NCBI RefSeq assembly: GCF_002079055.1 | Contig: NC_047490.1 | Span: 620,001 to 684,000, forward strand | DNA from: Saccharomyces paradoxus | Lineage: Eukaryota; Ascomycota; Saccharomycetes; Saccharomycetales; Saccharomycetaceae | Direction: 5' to 3' | Length of the DNA stretch: 64,000 nucleotides | Shown: positions 1 to 10,900 of the stretch, in pieces | Layout: each line of letters begins with the position of its first letter | Numbering within the stretch: the stretch's first letter is position 1 | The notes under the pieces: generated by a model | The model's input: the letters and a program-made list of their open reading frames with translations, nothing else | Database searches by the model: none | What the model was told of the DNA's origin: nothing | Translations under genes and position numbers: made by a program

Positions 1-3000
1 GCTATTAAGGATGGTATCGAAGATTCTAGAAGAACTGTATTGGACTTAGAGGTTAATAATACAAGAACACATATCTTAGCCGGCGTAAAGAATGAAAACG
101 TTGCTGTTGATAACGTTTCCTTATGGAGGCGTTTCAAGAAAGCAAATACTAGGGCGTTGATAAAGATTTTTGAGTATTTTTCAGAAAACCTGACTGCTGC
201 TGGCAGAGAGAAGAAACTACAGAAAAAAAGGGAAGAACTACGTAGGAAGAGGAACTCGAGGAGTTCTGGGCCGCGTGGATCTTTGGATTCCATTGGTAGT
301 TATAGAATGTCTGCTGACTTTGGCCGTCCCTCTTTGGATTACGAAAATTTAAATCAAACAATTTCGCAGGCTAACAATAGATATAACGATGGAGAAAATT
401 TAATTGATAGAACGTTGCAACCAAACCCTGAATGGAGATTTGCCAAAGATTACTGGAAAAATGTTAAAGTTGGAGATATTGTTCGTGTTCACAATAACGA
501 TGAAATTCCTGCTGATTTGATCTTATTATCGACATCGGATGTCGATGGCGCCTGTTATGTAGAAACCAAAAATTTGGATGGTGAAACAAATTTAAAGGTC
601 CGTCAATCATTGAAATGTACCAAGATTATTAAGAGTTCGAGGGATGTTGCTAGAACGAAGTTTTGGGTGGAAAGCGAGGGCCCGCATGCCAACTTATACT
701 CTTATCAAGGTAATTTCAAATGGCAGGATACTGAAAATGGGAACATCAGAAATGAACCTGTCAATATTAATAATTTACTATTGAGAGGTTGTACTTTGAG
801 AAATACTAAGTGGGCTATGGGTATGGTTATCTTTACTGGTGACGATACCAAGATTATGATAAACGCTGGTGTCACTCCAACCAAAAAATCCAGAATCTCA
901 AGAGAATTGAATTTTTCTGTGATTTTAAATTTTGTACTTTTGTTTGTCCTATGTTTAGCTGCTGGTATTGTTAACGGTGTTTATTATAAACAGAAACCTC
1001 GATCGAGAGATTTTTTTGAATTTGGTACCGTTGCAGGCTCTGCCTCTACAAATGGTTTTGTTTCTTTCTGGGTTGCAGTTATTCTTTACCAGTCATTGGT
1101 TCCGATCTCCTTATACATCTCCGTGGAAATTATTAAGACAGCACAAGCTATCTTCATTTATACCGATGTCCTGTTGTATAATGCTAAGTTAGACTATCCA
1201 TGCACACCAAAATCGTGGAACATCTCCGATGATTTAGGCCAAATTGAATATATTTTCTCAGATAAAACAGGCACGTTGACGCAAAATGTTATGGAATTCA
1301 AAAAATGTACAATTAACGGTGTGTCTTATGGGCGTGCCTATACGGAGGCGCTAGCAGGCCTCAGGAAAAGACAGGGTATTGATGTCGAATCGGAAGGCCG
1401 TCGCGAAAAGGAAGAGATAGCAAAAGATAGGGAAACAATGATTGACGAGTTAAGATCAATGAGTGATAATACGCAATTTTGCCCGGATGACTTAACTTTT
1501 GTATCTAAGGAAATTGTGGGAGATTTAAAAGGATCCAGCGGTGATCATCAACAAAAGTGTTGTGAACACTTTTTACTGGCGCTGGCGTTATGCCATTCTG
1601 TCCTTGTGGAGCCAAATAAGGACGATCCTAAGAAATTGGACATCAAGGCACAATCACCTGATGAATCTGCCTTGGTTTCCACTGCCAGACAATTAGGATA
1701 CAGTTTCATTGGTAATTCAAAAAATGGACTGATAGTAGAGATTCAAGGTGTTCAAAAGGAGTTTCAAGTTTTGAACGTACTTGAATTCAATTCGTCGAGA
1801 AAAAGAATGAGCTGTATTATCAAGATCCCAGGTCCTACACCGAACGATGAACCTAAAGCATTGTTGATATGTAAAGGTGCGGATTCTGTTATTTATTCAA
1901 GACTAGATCGCACTCAAAACGACGCTACTTTATTGGAAAAGACGGCCCTTCATTTGGAAGAATACGCCACAGAAGGTTTAAGAACATTATGTTTGGCACA
2001 AAGAGAACTCATATGGTCTGACTATGAACGTTGGGTCAAAACTTATGATGTGGCCGCTGCGTCCGTGACTAATAGAGAAGAAGAGCTCGATAAAGTTACC
2101 GACGTTATTGAACGTGAGCTTATATTACTTGGTGGCACAGCCATTGAAGATCGTTTACAAGATGGTGTTCCTGATTCAATTGCACTTCTAGCTGAGGCTG
2201 GTATTAAATTATGGGTCCTAACAGGTGATAAGGTGGAAACTGCCATTAATATTGGTTTTTCCTGTAATGTTTTGAACAATGATATGGAACTATTAGTGGT
2301 GAAAACTGCCGGGGAAGATGTAGAAGAATTTGGTAGTGACCCCGTTCAAGTGGTTAATAGTTTGGTGACAAAATACTTGAGGGAGAAATTTGGCATGAGT
2401 GGATCCGATGAGGAGCTAAAAGAGGCCAAAAGGGAACACGGTGTGCCACAGGGAAATTTCGCTGTCATTATTGATGGGGACGCGTTAAAAGTAGCTTTGA
2501 GTGGTGAAGAAATGAGGCGCAAGTTTTTGCTGCTGTGCAAAAATTGTAAAGCTGTCTTGTGTTGTAGAGTTTCTCCAGCACAAAAGGCTGCAGTGGTCAA
2601 ACTGGTTAAGAAGACCCTAGACGTTATGACCTTGGCCATTGGTGATGGTTCCAACGATGTAGCCATGATTCAATCGGCAGACGTTGGTGTCGGTATTGCG
2701 GGTGAAGAAGGTAGACAGGCTGTTATGTGTTCTGACTATGCCATTGGGCAGTTCAGATATGTTACAAGGCTAGTGTTGGTGCACGGCAAATGGTGTTATA
2801 AGAGGCTGGCAGAGATGATCCCGCAGTTTTTTTACAAGAACGTTATTTTTACGTTAGCCCTGTTCTGGTATGGTATTTACAATAATTATGATGGGTCGTA
2901 CTTGTTTGAGTATACGTTTCTGACATTTTACAATCTTGCATTCACATCCGTACCTGTCATTTTACTAGCCGTACTAGACCAGGATGTTTCCGATACTGTC

Positions 3001-3966
3001 TCGATGTTGGTGCCACAGTTGTACCGTGTGGGCATCCTAAGGGAAGAATGGAATCAAACCAAATTTCTTTGGTACATGCTGGATGGTATATACCAATCCG
3101 TGATATGCTTCTTTTTCCCCTATTTGATGTACCATAAGAACATGGTTGTAACCGATAATGGCCTCGGGCTAGATCACCGCTACTTCGTCGGTGTCTTCGT
3201 CACTGCAATTGCAGTCAACTCATGTAACTTTTATGTCTTCATGGAGCAGTATAGATGGGACTGGTTCTGCGGGCTATTCATAGCCCTGTCACTGGCCGTG
3301 TTTTATGGCTGGACGGGGATATGGACAAGCTCATCATCAAGTAACGAGTTCTACAAAGGTGCAGCACGTGTGTTCGCACAACCCGCCTATTGGGCAGTAC
3401 TTTTCGTTGGCGTGCTGTTCTGCCTATTGCCAAGATTTACCATTGATTGTATTAGAAAAATCTTCTATCCGAAGGATATAGAGATTGTCAGACAAATGTG
3501 GTTGCGCGGTGACTTCGACCTCTACCCACCAGGCTATGACCCCACTGACCCTAGTAGGCTCAGAATAAACGACATACGACCACTTACAGATTTCAAAGAG
3601 CCCATCTCACTGGACACTCATTTTGACGGCGTCAGTCACTCACAAGAGACCATAGTCACAGAGGAAATACCAATGAGTATACTCAATGGTCAGCAGGGCT
3701 CGCGCAAGGGATTCCGAGTCTCTACCACACTGGAACGCCGTGACCAGCTCAACCCCGTTACAACCAAGATGGACTTGCCTAGAAGATCCATGGCTAGCGC
3801 CCGCGGAAATAAACTTAGAACGTCGCTGGATCGCACAAGAGAAGAGATGCTTGCCAACCACCAACTGGACACAAGATACTCCGTGGAAAGAGCACGCGCT
3901 TCGCTCGACCTGCCGGGTATCAACCATGCAGAAACACTGCTTAGCCAGCACAGCCGAGACCGTTAA
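1..3966 (+). CDS. DNF2: Phospholipid-translocating P4-ATPase Dnf2, 5' end cut off by the window
   Basis: Reading frame 1 is open from base 1 to the stop at 3964-3966 (1321 codons). The usual protein is about 1.6 kb of codons long, so roughly 290 N-terminal residues lie outside the window. Visible P4-ATPase signatures are the actuator motif DGET near 576-590, the phosphorylation motif DKTGTLT with its aspartate at 1261-1263, and the hinge [11 protein letters not shown] near 2641-2670. Several hydrophobic segments follow, from about 2820 to 3460. Dnf1/Dnf2 flip phosphatidylcholine and phosphatidylethanolamine inward at the plasma membrane with the partner Lem3. The long hydrophilic C-tail favours Dnf1/Dnf2 over the other yeast flippases. 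The order DNF2-GIS1-MSH6 supports Dnf2 over Dnf1. The first ATG in the window is not the real start. Confidence 0.96.
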   Translation, partial: AIKDGIEDSRRTVLDLEVNNTRTHILAGVKNENVAVDNVSLWRRFKKANTRALIKIFEYFSENLTAAGREKKLQKKREELRRKRNSRSSGPRGSLDSIGSYRMSADFGRPSLDYENLNQTISQANNRYNDGENLIDRTLQPNPEWRFAKDYWKNVKVGDIVRVHNNDEIPADLILLSTSDVDGACYVETKNLDGETNLKVRQSLKCTKIIKSSRDVARTKFWVESEGPHANLYSYQGNFKWQDTENGNIRNEPVNINNLLLRGCTLRNTKWAMGMVIFTGDDTKIMINAGVTPTKKSRISRELNFSVILNFVLLFVLCLAAGIVNGVYYKQKPRSRDFFEFGTVAGSASTNGFVSFWVAVILYQSLVPISLYISVEIIKTAQAIFIYTDVLLYNAKLDYPCTPKSWNISDDLGQIEYIFSDKTGTLTQNVMEFKKCTINGVSYGRAYTEALAGLRKRQGIDVESEGRREKEEIAKDRETMIDELRSMSDNTQFCPDDLTFVSKEIVGDLKGSSGDHQQKCCEHFLLALALCHSVLVEPNKDDPKKLDIKAQSPDESALVSTARQLGYSFIGNSKNGLIVEIQGVQKEFQVLNVLEFNSSRKRMSCIIKIPGPTPNDEPKALLICKGADSVIYSRLDRTQNDATLLEKTALHLEEYATEGLRTLCLAQRELIWSDYERWVKTYDVAAASVTNREEELDKVTDVIERELILLGGTAIEDRLQDGVPDSIALLAEAGIKLWVLTGDKVETAINIGFSCNVLNNDMELLVVKTAGEDVEEFGSDPVQVVNSLVTKYLREKFGMSGSDEELKEAKREHGVPQGNFAVIIDGDALKVALSGEEMRRKFLLLCKNCKAVLCCRVSPAQKAAVVKLVKKTLDVMTLAIGDGSNDVAMIQSADVGVGIAGEEGRQAVMCSDYAIGQFRYVTRLVLVHGKWCYKRLAEMIPQFFYKNVIFTLALFWYGIYNNYDGSYLFEYTFLTFYNLAFTSVPVILLAVLDQDVSDTVSMLVPQLYRVGILREEWNQTKFLWYMLDGIYQSVICFFFPYLMYHKNMVVTDNGLGLDHRYFVGVFVTAIAVNSCNFYVFMEQYRWDWFCGLFIALSLAVFYGWTGIWTSSSSSNEFYKGAARVFAQPAYWAVLFVGVLFCLLPRFTIDCIRKIFYPKDIEIVRQMWLRGDFDLYPPGYDPTDPSRLRINDIRPLTDFKEPISLDTHFDGVSHSQETIVTEEIPMSILNGQQGSRKGFRVSTTLERRDQLNPVTTKMDLPRRSMASARGNKLRTSLDRTREEMLANHQLDTRYSVERARASLDLPGINHAETLLSQHSRDR

Positions 3967-4058
3967 TGATAACATTTTTTGTTCCTTTGTACTATGTATA
4001 CCAATGTCATATGATATAGATTTCATTTAGGATGGGACGATGTGGATCACCCGGCACG

Positions 4059-4085
4059 TCTCTACCCCGCAGCGCGGGGTAGAGA
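4059..4085. repeat. Perfect 12-bp GC-rich inverted repeat (hairpin)
   Basis: Bases 4059-4070 are exactly complementary to 4074-4085, leaving a 3-base AGC loop. The stem holds a CCCCGC/GCGGGG core. It begins 93 bases after the DNF2 stop codon. Confidence 0.85.
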
Positions 4086-4135
4086 GCAAACGCCGCACGA
4101 GTCTTGAGTTGGAAGGGGCTGGGTTCTCCCTTCTT

Positions 4136-4157
4136 GCGCCGGGGCGGGCCCCGGCGC
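4136..4157. repeat. Perfect 10-bp GC-only inverted repeat (hairpin)
   Basis: GCGCCGGGGC at 4136-4145 pairs with 4148-4157 across a two-base GG spacer. It lies 50 bases downstream of the first hairpin. A run of only G and C this long is rare in yeast nuclear DNA. Confidence 0.85.
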
Positions 4158-4224
4158 CAAGAGTCAGAGAGCGAAGCCGGAGAAGTAAAAAGAAAAAATT
4201 TTTGAGGGGAAAGGGCGTCGGCAA

Positions 4225-4246
4225 GGGCAAGGGCAAGGGGAAGGGG
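4225..4246 (+). other. Canonical G-quadruplex motif
   Basis: Four G-runs on the + strand (4225-4227, 4231-4233, 4237-4240, 4243-4246) are separated by loops of CAA, CAA and AA. Two further runs, 4206-4209 and 4213-4215, lie just upstream. This fits the G3+N1-7 G4 rule with short loops. The GGGCAA unit repeats, so it may have grown as a tiny minisatellite. Confidence 0.85.
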
Positions 4247-4967
4247 TGGCGTTTTGTGCTTCAAGGAATTATATTTCATCGTTCTCGCACTATAGCGGCA
4301 TTGTGGTACGTAAGTACTTTTCAGAGGAAGATTGGAAAATGGTTACTACTGCTACTATTACCGCTGTCTATCCTCTTTTCTTACAGGTCCCTTGAATTTG
4401 CATTTGCGTTTACATCCGATCCTGTTTTTCACCTGAAAGAGAAAGGAAAGGTAAAAATAGCAAACCGGAAAAGAAAACGGTCTTTTCTTTATTTGAGAGT
4501 CTTCAACACTACTTACTGAAAAGAAGTTTTCAACGTTTATCGTTTGTGTTGAGGTAGAAGTACAAAAAACGCGTGTGTGTGTGTATTTGAAATTATTATT
4601 CTTCTACGCATATCGGGAAAAGTTAACGGAAAAAACAAGAAGAAAACGTCCCCCCCTCCTCCCGCCATACAGAAGGCAAAAGAAGTTGGTGTGATACAAA
4701 GAAAATAACCAAGCTATAATACATTTAGTCTTTGTCCTTTTTTTGTTTCGCTAAGTTTTTTGCTTACAGGAACTTCTGTCCACCACGTATATTCATCGTT
4801 TTCCCTTTTCCATCCTTCATTGACTTCAACTTTTCAATTTTTTCTAATTTTCAATTTTTTCACTTTTGTTTCTTTGTTGGGCGTTTAAAAAGTATTTGCT
4901 TCTACAAAGTGAACATTGCTGTAATTTTATTTTTAATTTGAAGAATAGCTACAGAAAACAAAATACA

Positions 4968-7652
4968 ATGGAAATCAAGCCGGTTGAGGTTATTGATGGT
5001 GTTCCCATTTTTAAGCCGTCCATGATGGAATTTGCAAATTTTCAGTATTTCATCGATAAAATTACTAAATTTGGGTTCGAGAATGGTATTGTCAAAGTCA
5101 TTCCTCCCAAGGAATGGCTGGAGCTTTTGGAAGACTCATCTGTTGTGGAAAATTTGAAGACTATAAGTCTCAACTCCCCTATTCGCCAACAGGTCAAGCG
5201 ATGGGAAAAACAAGAAAACGGTATTTTTACTATCGAAAATGATTATGACAATAAATCGTATAATTTAATACAGTGGAAGAACTTGGCTACGAAGCCAGAT
5301 TCTCGAATAAGCCAAAATGATTTTAACGATGAAACTTTAAAGGAAAATTGCCGCGTAGATAGTCAACAAGATTGTTATGATTTGGCAAAATTAAAGGCTT
5401 TGGAAAGTGATTTTTGGAAAACAACTGGTTTTTCGAAACCACTTTATGCGGTAGATGAAAACTCTTCGATTTTCCCCTATGATTTGACTTTATGGAATTT
5501 TAATAATTTACCGGATTCCATAAACTCAAGTAATAGGCATTTACTTGCTGGCCAGGCTAAATCCATTTTCCCATGGCATTTGGACGAACAGAATAAGTGT
5601 TCTGTAAACTACTTGCATTTCGGTGGCCCCAAACAATGGTATTCCATACCGTGCACAAATACTGATCAATTTTTAGAAATTTTATCAAAGGAACTATCAG
5701 GTAATAAGGAAAATTGTCCTGCTTTCATCAAACACCAAAACATCATAAGTTCTCCTGATTTCTTGAAAAATAAAAATATAAAATTTAATAGAGTGGTACA
5801 GTTCCAGCACGAATTCATCATTACCTTCCCCTACAGTTTATATTCCGGATTCAATTATGGTTATAATTTTGGCGAATCTATTGAGTTTATATTAGAGCAG
5901 CAAACTGTCGTTAGAAAGCAACCTTTAAAATGCGGCTGTGGTAACAAGAAGGAAGAGGAAAAAGCTGGGGCCTTTTCAAATTTATCCTATGATTCTAATG
6001 AATCGGAACAACGAGGATCCATTACTGATAATGATAATGATTTGTTTCAAAAAGTTCGAAGTTTTGATGAATTACTAAATCATTCCTCTCAAGAATTGCA
6101 AAATCTAGAAGATAATAAAAACCCCTTATTTTCCAACATTAACATGAACAGGCCGCAAAGTAGTTCACTTCGGTCTACTACACCCAATGGCGTAAATCAA
6201 TTTCTTAACATGAATCAAACTACCATTAGCAGAATTTCCTCCCCGTTGTTGTCAAGGATGATGGACCTATCAAATATCGTGGAGCCCACTTTGGATGATC
6301 CGACTTCCAAATTTAAAAGAAAAGTTTTAACTCCGCAATTGCCGCAGATGAATATTCCAGCCAATTCTAGTAATTTTGGTACTCCCTCTTTAACTAATAC
6401 GAATTCCCTACTATCTAATATAACGACCACCTCAACCAACCCATCGACAACTACAAATGGCAATCAAAACCATAATAATGTTAACACGAATGGCGTTACC
6501 ACAGCTACAGCTACCTCTCTCAATAACATTAACAGTAGCAATAATAGTACCAATAATAGTAGTAATAATAACGTTTCCACCGTGCCTTCCTCGATGATGC
6601 ATTCGTCCACTTTAAACGGGACTTCAGGTCTAGGTGGTGATAACGATGACAACATGTTGGCTTTAAGTTTGGCCACATTAGCTAATAGCGCTACTGCATC
6701 GCCAAGATTGACGTTACCACCGTTGTCTTCACCGATGAATCCGAATGGCCACGCCTCATTCAATGGCAATATGATGAACAATAGCAACAACAATGGGAAT
6801 AGTAGCAATGGTAACAACACATATTCTAATAGTGCGGCTACTGCAGCCGCTACCACTACATCAGCTCCTCATAATCTATCCATAGTTTCTCCTAACCCAA
6901 CATACAGTCCGAATCCCTTATCCCTTTATTTGACAAACTCCAAAAATCCATTAAATTCAGGCCTTGCCCCATTATCACCTTCAACTTCTAACATCCCATT
7001 TCTCAAGAGAAATAATGTGGTTACATTAAACATTTCAAGAGAAGCTTCAAAGAGCCCTATATCTTCTTTCGTCAACGACTATAGATCCCCATTGGGTGTA
7101 AGTAATCCACTCATGTATTCTTCCACAATCAACGATTATTCAAACGGTACTGGAATTCGCCAAAATAGTAATAATATTAATCCCTTAGATGCAGGTCCAT
7201 CTTTTTCTCCTCTTCACAAAAAACCCAAAATACTCAATGGTAATGATAATAGCAATCTCAGCAATAATAATTTCGATTACAGTTTCACCGGTAACAAGCA
7301 AGAATCTAATCCAGCAATCTTGAACAATAATACTAATAGTAATGATAATTATCGTACGTCTTCAATGAACAATAATGGTAACAATTATCATGCACATTCT
7401 TCTAAGTTTGGTGAAAATGAGGTCATTATGTCAGATCATGGTAAGATATACATTTGTCGAGAATGTAATAGACAGTTCTCTTCTGGTCACCATCTAACGA
7501 GACATAAAAAGTCAGTTCATTCCGGTGAGAAACCTCATTCTTGCCCAAGGTGCGGTAAAAGATTCAAGAGAAGAGACCATGTTCTGCAACATTTAAATAA
7601 AAAAATTCCATGCACTCAAGAAATCGAAAATGCTAAATTAGCTGAATCATAG
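4968..7652 (+). CDS. GIS1: JmjC-domain zinc-finger transcription factor Gis1
   Basis: The protein has 894 residues, equal to the known family length. The frame is open upstream, but the first ATG in good A-rich context (ACAATG) is at 4968. A JmjN segment (about residues 10-55) is followed by a JmjC domain (about 170-330). Its first two metal ligands are His204 and Asp206, but the third ligand site is Tyr292. A long middle region rich in Asn, Ser and Thr is low in complexity. Two C2H2-type zinc fingers close the protein from about residue 828. Gis1 acts in the nucleus on post-diauxic-shift (PDS/STRE-like) elements when nutrients run out, downstream of Rim15. The altered ligand argues against demethylase activity. 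The paralog is Rph1; gene order supports Gis1. Confidence 0.96.
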   Translation: MEIKPVEVIDGVPIFKPSMMEFANFQYFIDKITKFGFENGIVKVIPPKEWLELLEDSSVVENLKTISLNSPIRQQVKRWEKQENGIFTIENDYDNKSYNLIQWKNLATKPDSRISQNDFNDETLKENCRVDSQQDCYDLAKLKALESDFWKTTGFSKPLYAVDENSSIFPYDLTLWNFNNLPDSINSSNRHLLAGQAKSIFPWHLDEQNKCSVNYLHFGGPKQWYSIPCTNTDQFLEILSKELSGNKENCPAFIKHQNIISSPDFLKNKNIKFNRVVQFQHEFIITFPYSLYSGFNYGYNFGESIEFILEQQTVVRKQPLKCGCGNKKEEEKAGAFSNLSYDSNESEQRGSITDNDNDLFQKVRSFDELLNHSSQELQNLEDNKNPLFSNINMNRPQSSSLRSTTPNGVNQFLNMNQTTISRISSPLLSRMMDLSNIVEPTLDDPTSKFKRKVLTPQLPQMNIPANSSNFGTPSLTNTNSLLSNITTTSTNPSTTTNGNQNHNNVNTNGVTTATATSLNNINSSNNSTNNSSNNNVSTVPSSMMHSSTLNGTSGLGGDNDDNMLALSLATLANSATASPRLTLPPLSSPMNPNGHASFNGNMMNNSNNNGNSSNGNNTYSNSAATAAATTTSAPHNLSIVSPNPTYSPNPLSLYLTNSKNPLNSGLAPLSPSTSNIPFLKRNNVVTLNISREASKSPISSFVNDYRSPLGVSNPLMYSSTINDYSNGTGIRQNSNNINPLDAGPSFSPLHKKPKILNGNDNSNLSNNNFDYSFTGNKQESNPAILNNNTNSNDNYRTSSMNNNGNNYHAHSSKFGENEVIMSDHGKIYICRECNRQFSSGHHLTRHKKSVHSGEKPHSCPRCGKRFKRRDHVLQHLNKKIPCTQEIENAKLAES

Positions 7653-7921
7653 GACGGGTAAATGATATACATAATGGGTTCAAGAAAAAAATCTTTCGAA
7701 TATTTTCCTGTAATAGTATTTTTTTCTTTTTTAAATTTGGTTTTTTATAATATATTTATTCTCCATGTTTTAATTATTCTCTATTGAAATTTTTTTTTTT
7801 ATAACTTAGTTATTCATTTTTCATATATCCTTACTATATTGCGTTCTGATTCCATTTTTAGCGGCCAAAACCTAAAAAATTCAAAAAGTTCAGATCTTAT
7901 TTACTTAGTAAACCGAATTAC

Positions 7922-10900
7922 TTAAGAATGTAAATCATCAATCATACTAAATAAACTTTTTAAAACATTTCTCTTTATATTCCAATCATAGTTCAAGACG
8001 CCTTCACCAGAACCTAATTTTGTATTCTGCAGTCCATCTCCGTACACAATCCGAACGAAATCACTTTGTAAGCCATCAGGCAAAGTAACTACTTCACCAT
8101 CCAAATTATTCGCAGCCAAATCACGTTCTTTGACTAGTCTGGAGGTATGTTCTAAATTATCAGCGGCAATCTGTGCGTTGTCAATAATATCCTTTGAAAT
8201 GCCACACATTGACGCAACATGCATACCAAATGAACCCTCGCTTTGTCCTTCAAGCATCTTATACAAAAATGTAACGTTCCTAGTCGCTTCATCTACTAAA
8301 ATGCTCATTTTGAGTGGCCTTACTTGAGGATGGTGCTTGAAATTTGATGCCAATGTTCCATAATGTGTCGCAAAAAAGCCTAAGCTTTGAATGTGTGTCG
8401 CAACGTGATGTAGCACACTTTCTGCAATAGCAAAACCATCGCTTGATGAACCTCCTCTTCCCAACTCGTCAACAACTAATAATGATCTATTAGTAGCCAT
8501 ATCTAATATTTTTTTTGTTTCTGCTAACTCCACAAAAAAAGTAGATTTTCCTTGCATAATGTTATCATTAGCGCCTAAACGGGTCATGATTCTATCGATT
8601 GGTGTCAAAACAGCAGATTCACAAGGAACATAACATCCCATTTGAGCCATAATTACGGCGATACATGCCATCCTCAATACAGTGGATTTACCAGCTGCGT
8701 TAGCACCTGTTAACAATCCCAGCCTAGGTTGTTCTTTACCTAATTCAATGTCATTAGGAATGAAATCCTTTGCTGTAGTAGCGCCGAGGTTAAAGCATGG
8801 ATGTCTTAATGATTTAAATTTCAAAAAACCATTTAATTGAGCATTTGTTTTCGAGTCGACCTCATCTACAATGGTTGGTCTACAAGAAGGAGCACCTAAA
8901 GATTCGGATGTCCTTGTAATAGCCAACAGACAGTCTATATTAGAGATGGCCTGTATAGTGGGCATCCAAATTGTATTATAATGCGCATCAAATTTTTGAC
9001 ACAACCTATTTTTTAGATCTTCTTCTAGCGTCTTGTGTATTTCCTTAGCCTCCGCCATCGATCTTGCTAGAACTCTTACTTCATCAGAGTAGTATCTCTT
9101 GTATGTTTTGTTCGCAGCCATTTGAACCCAATTCGATGGGACATTTTTGGTTGCAGAGAGAGGAATTTCGATAGTATAGATTTCCTTTCCGGAATCTTTA
9201 TATTGGATATTGGAACATTTGAATTGCTTCCTATAATTCATCAGAATTTCCATCAATTCGTCTTCTAACTCCTGTATTTTATCCATCGATTTATCAAATT
9301 CAATATCAAACCCCCTTTGGGGCACAATGATATTTTCATTAATTGCTTTTTGTCTTTCGAAAGCATTGGTCCAGTTTTGAACACCTTCCACAAGTTCCTT
9401 AGGGAAAGATGATATGTATTTCGAAACATCTCCCTTTAAGTCATTATTCTGCAAAGTTTTTTGCAACTGAACAATCGTTTCAAATGCGGTAATTACCTTT
9501 TCAAAATCTTTAACTTTGATTGTTCTGCTATGGATGCGGGCCAACATTCTCTCCAAATCAGGTAATTTTGAAAATGTCATCTCAAGCTCTTCTCTTAAAG
9601 CAATATCTTGTAACAAGGAGTCGACGCTATCAAGCCTGTTTTCAATATCATTCTTACGTAATAATGGATGCATTAACCACTTTTTCATCATTCTTTTACC
9701 CATTGGAGTAATGGCCCTGTTAAATAATTTGAACAGAGTTCCCTTATCAGAACCATCAAACGAATTGGAAAATATTTCCAAGTTCTGTAAAGTGATCCCA
9801 TCTAAAACCATGGAGTGTTGCGATTTTACAAAATCATACTCTTTGATATTTTTCATCGAAATCAGATTTTCATCCAATTTCAACCATTTTAAATAATACA
9901 ATAATCCACCAAATGCACTAAAACCGACTTTTTTCCCCATATCGTAATAAGATTTCAAGACCTCTGGCCAGTCTTCTTCCGTGGAAAAATATTCAGACGA
10001 TATGATTTCAGAATAGGTTTTATCAAAGTCATAAAATTCTTCACCAGCTTTAACCTCATTGAAGATTGCATTGGGAGCTGAATTGAACTTTACAATTTTA
10101 TTAGCTAATGTGCTTAAGTTATTCCTCTCCATAACGACTTCCATAGGTCTCACTTGCGACATTAATGTGTCTAGTTTGGTGCACTCGCTGTCATCCTCAA
10201 ACTCTAACATTTGAAGCTCACCAGTTGCAGTATCAATGAACGCTGCACCGAATATTTTCGTATTCAACTTTTGAACCATAGTTGATGAATCTAACTGGGC
10301 TTGATTGTAGTAGTTACCAGGTTCTTCTCTAATGGCAAGACAAAAGGTAGCCAGATCCGAATGTAACATATCACCATCAGTTAATGTACCTGATGTTAAT
10401 ATACACTGAAGTTCTCTTTTAACAATACCTTTAGAACCTTCCCTCATTTCTTTAGCCAACATTGATTCTCTTTGATCCACCTTTGCAACTTTATAACCCA
10501 TTTGAATAAATTGAGCGGCCCAATACTCAAACGACATTTCTGGAATTCCAGCCAGTTGCATATTAGCGCGTCCTCCACCTGCAATCTTCAAGTCAAATAA
10601 GGCATTAGCCAATAATGCATCCTTTTCATATAATTCAAAGAACTTACCCTTTTTAAAGAAAACAATGCAATCCCACATTTTGGACTTAATCTCCCAATAT
10701 TGTTTTTCAAACGGAGTAAACTTGTTCCATGCAGAAGACGGGATATACAATGTTCTTGGATCGTACTCTGGATCACTCTTGGAACGGCGCTGGGCATCTC
10801 GTTCATCCACTAACCATTGATATCGTTCTTCATTTTGTTTATTGAATTTGCTAGACTTCGAAGTCGCCGATGGTTGGCCGTGGGAGGGTGTGTATGATCT

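Larger units (their letters stand above)
3967..4967. other. DNF2-GIS1 spacer: DNF2 terminator and GIS1 promoter/leader
   Basis: This 1-kb stretch has no convincing gene. Bases 4055-4250 are strikingly GC-rich in an AT-rich neighbourhood and hold two hairpins and a G4 motif, listed separately. AGGGG stress-response-like cores occur at 4205-4209 and inside the G-runs, and a pyrimidine-rich CCCCCCTCCTCCC tract lies near 4650-4664. An ACGCGT box at 4569-4574 runs straight into a short GT repeat. From 4720 on the sequence becomes T-rich and then A-rich, as is typical just before a yeast start codon. S. cerevisiae has two doubtful ORFs around here; I see no support for either. Confidence 0.7.

Noticed and set aside
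3640-4279. Several overlapping frames on both strands at the DNF2 3' end (near the doubtful S. cerevisiae ORFs YDR094W and YDR095C)
   Set aside because: They overlap DNF2 or the GC island, show no domain, and owe their length to GC-rich composition.
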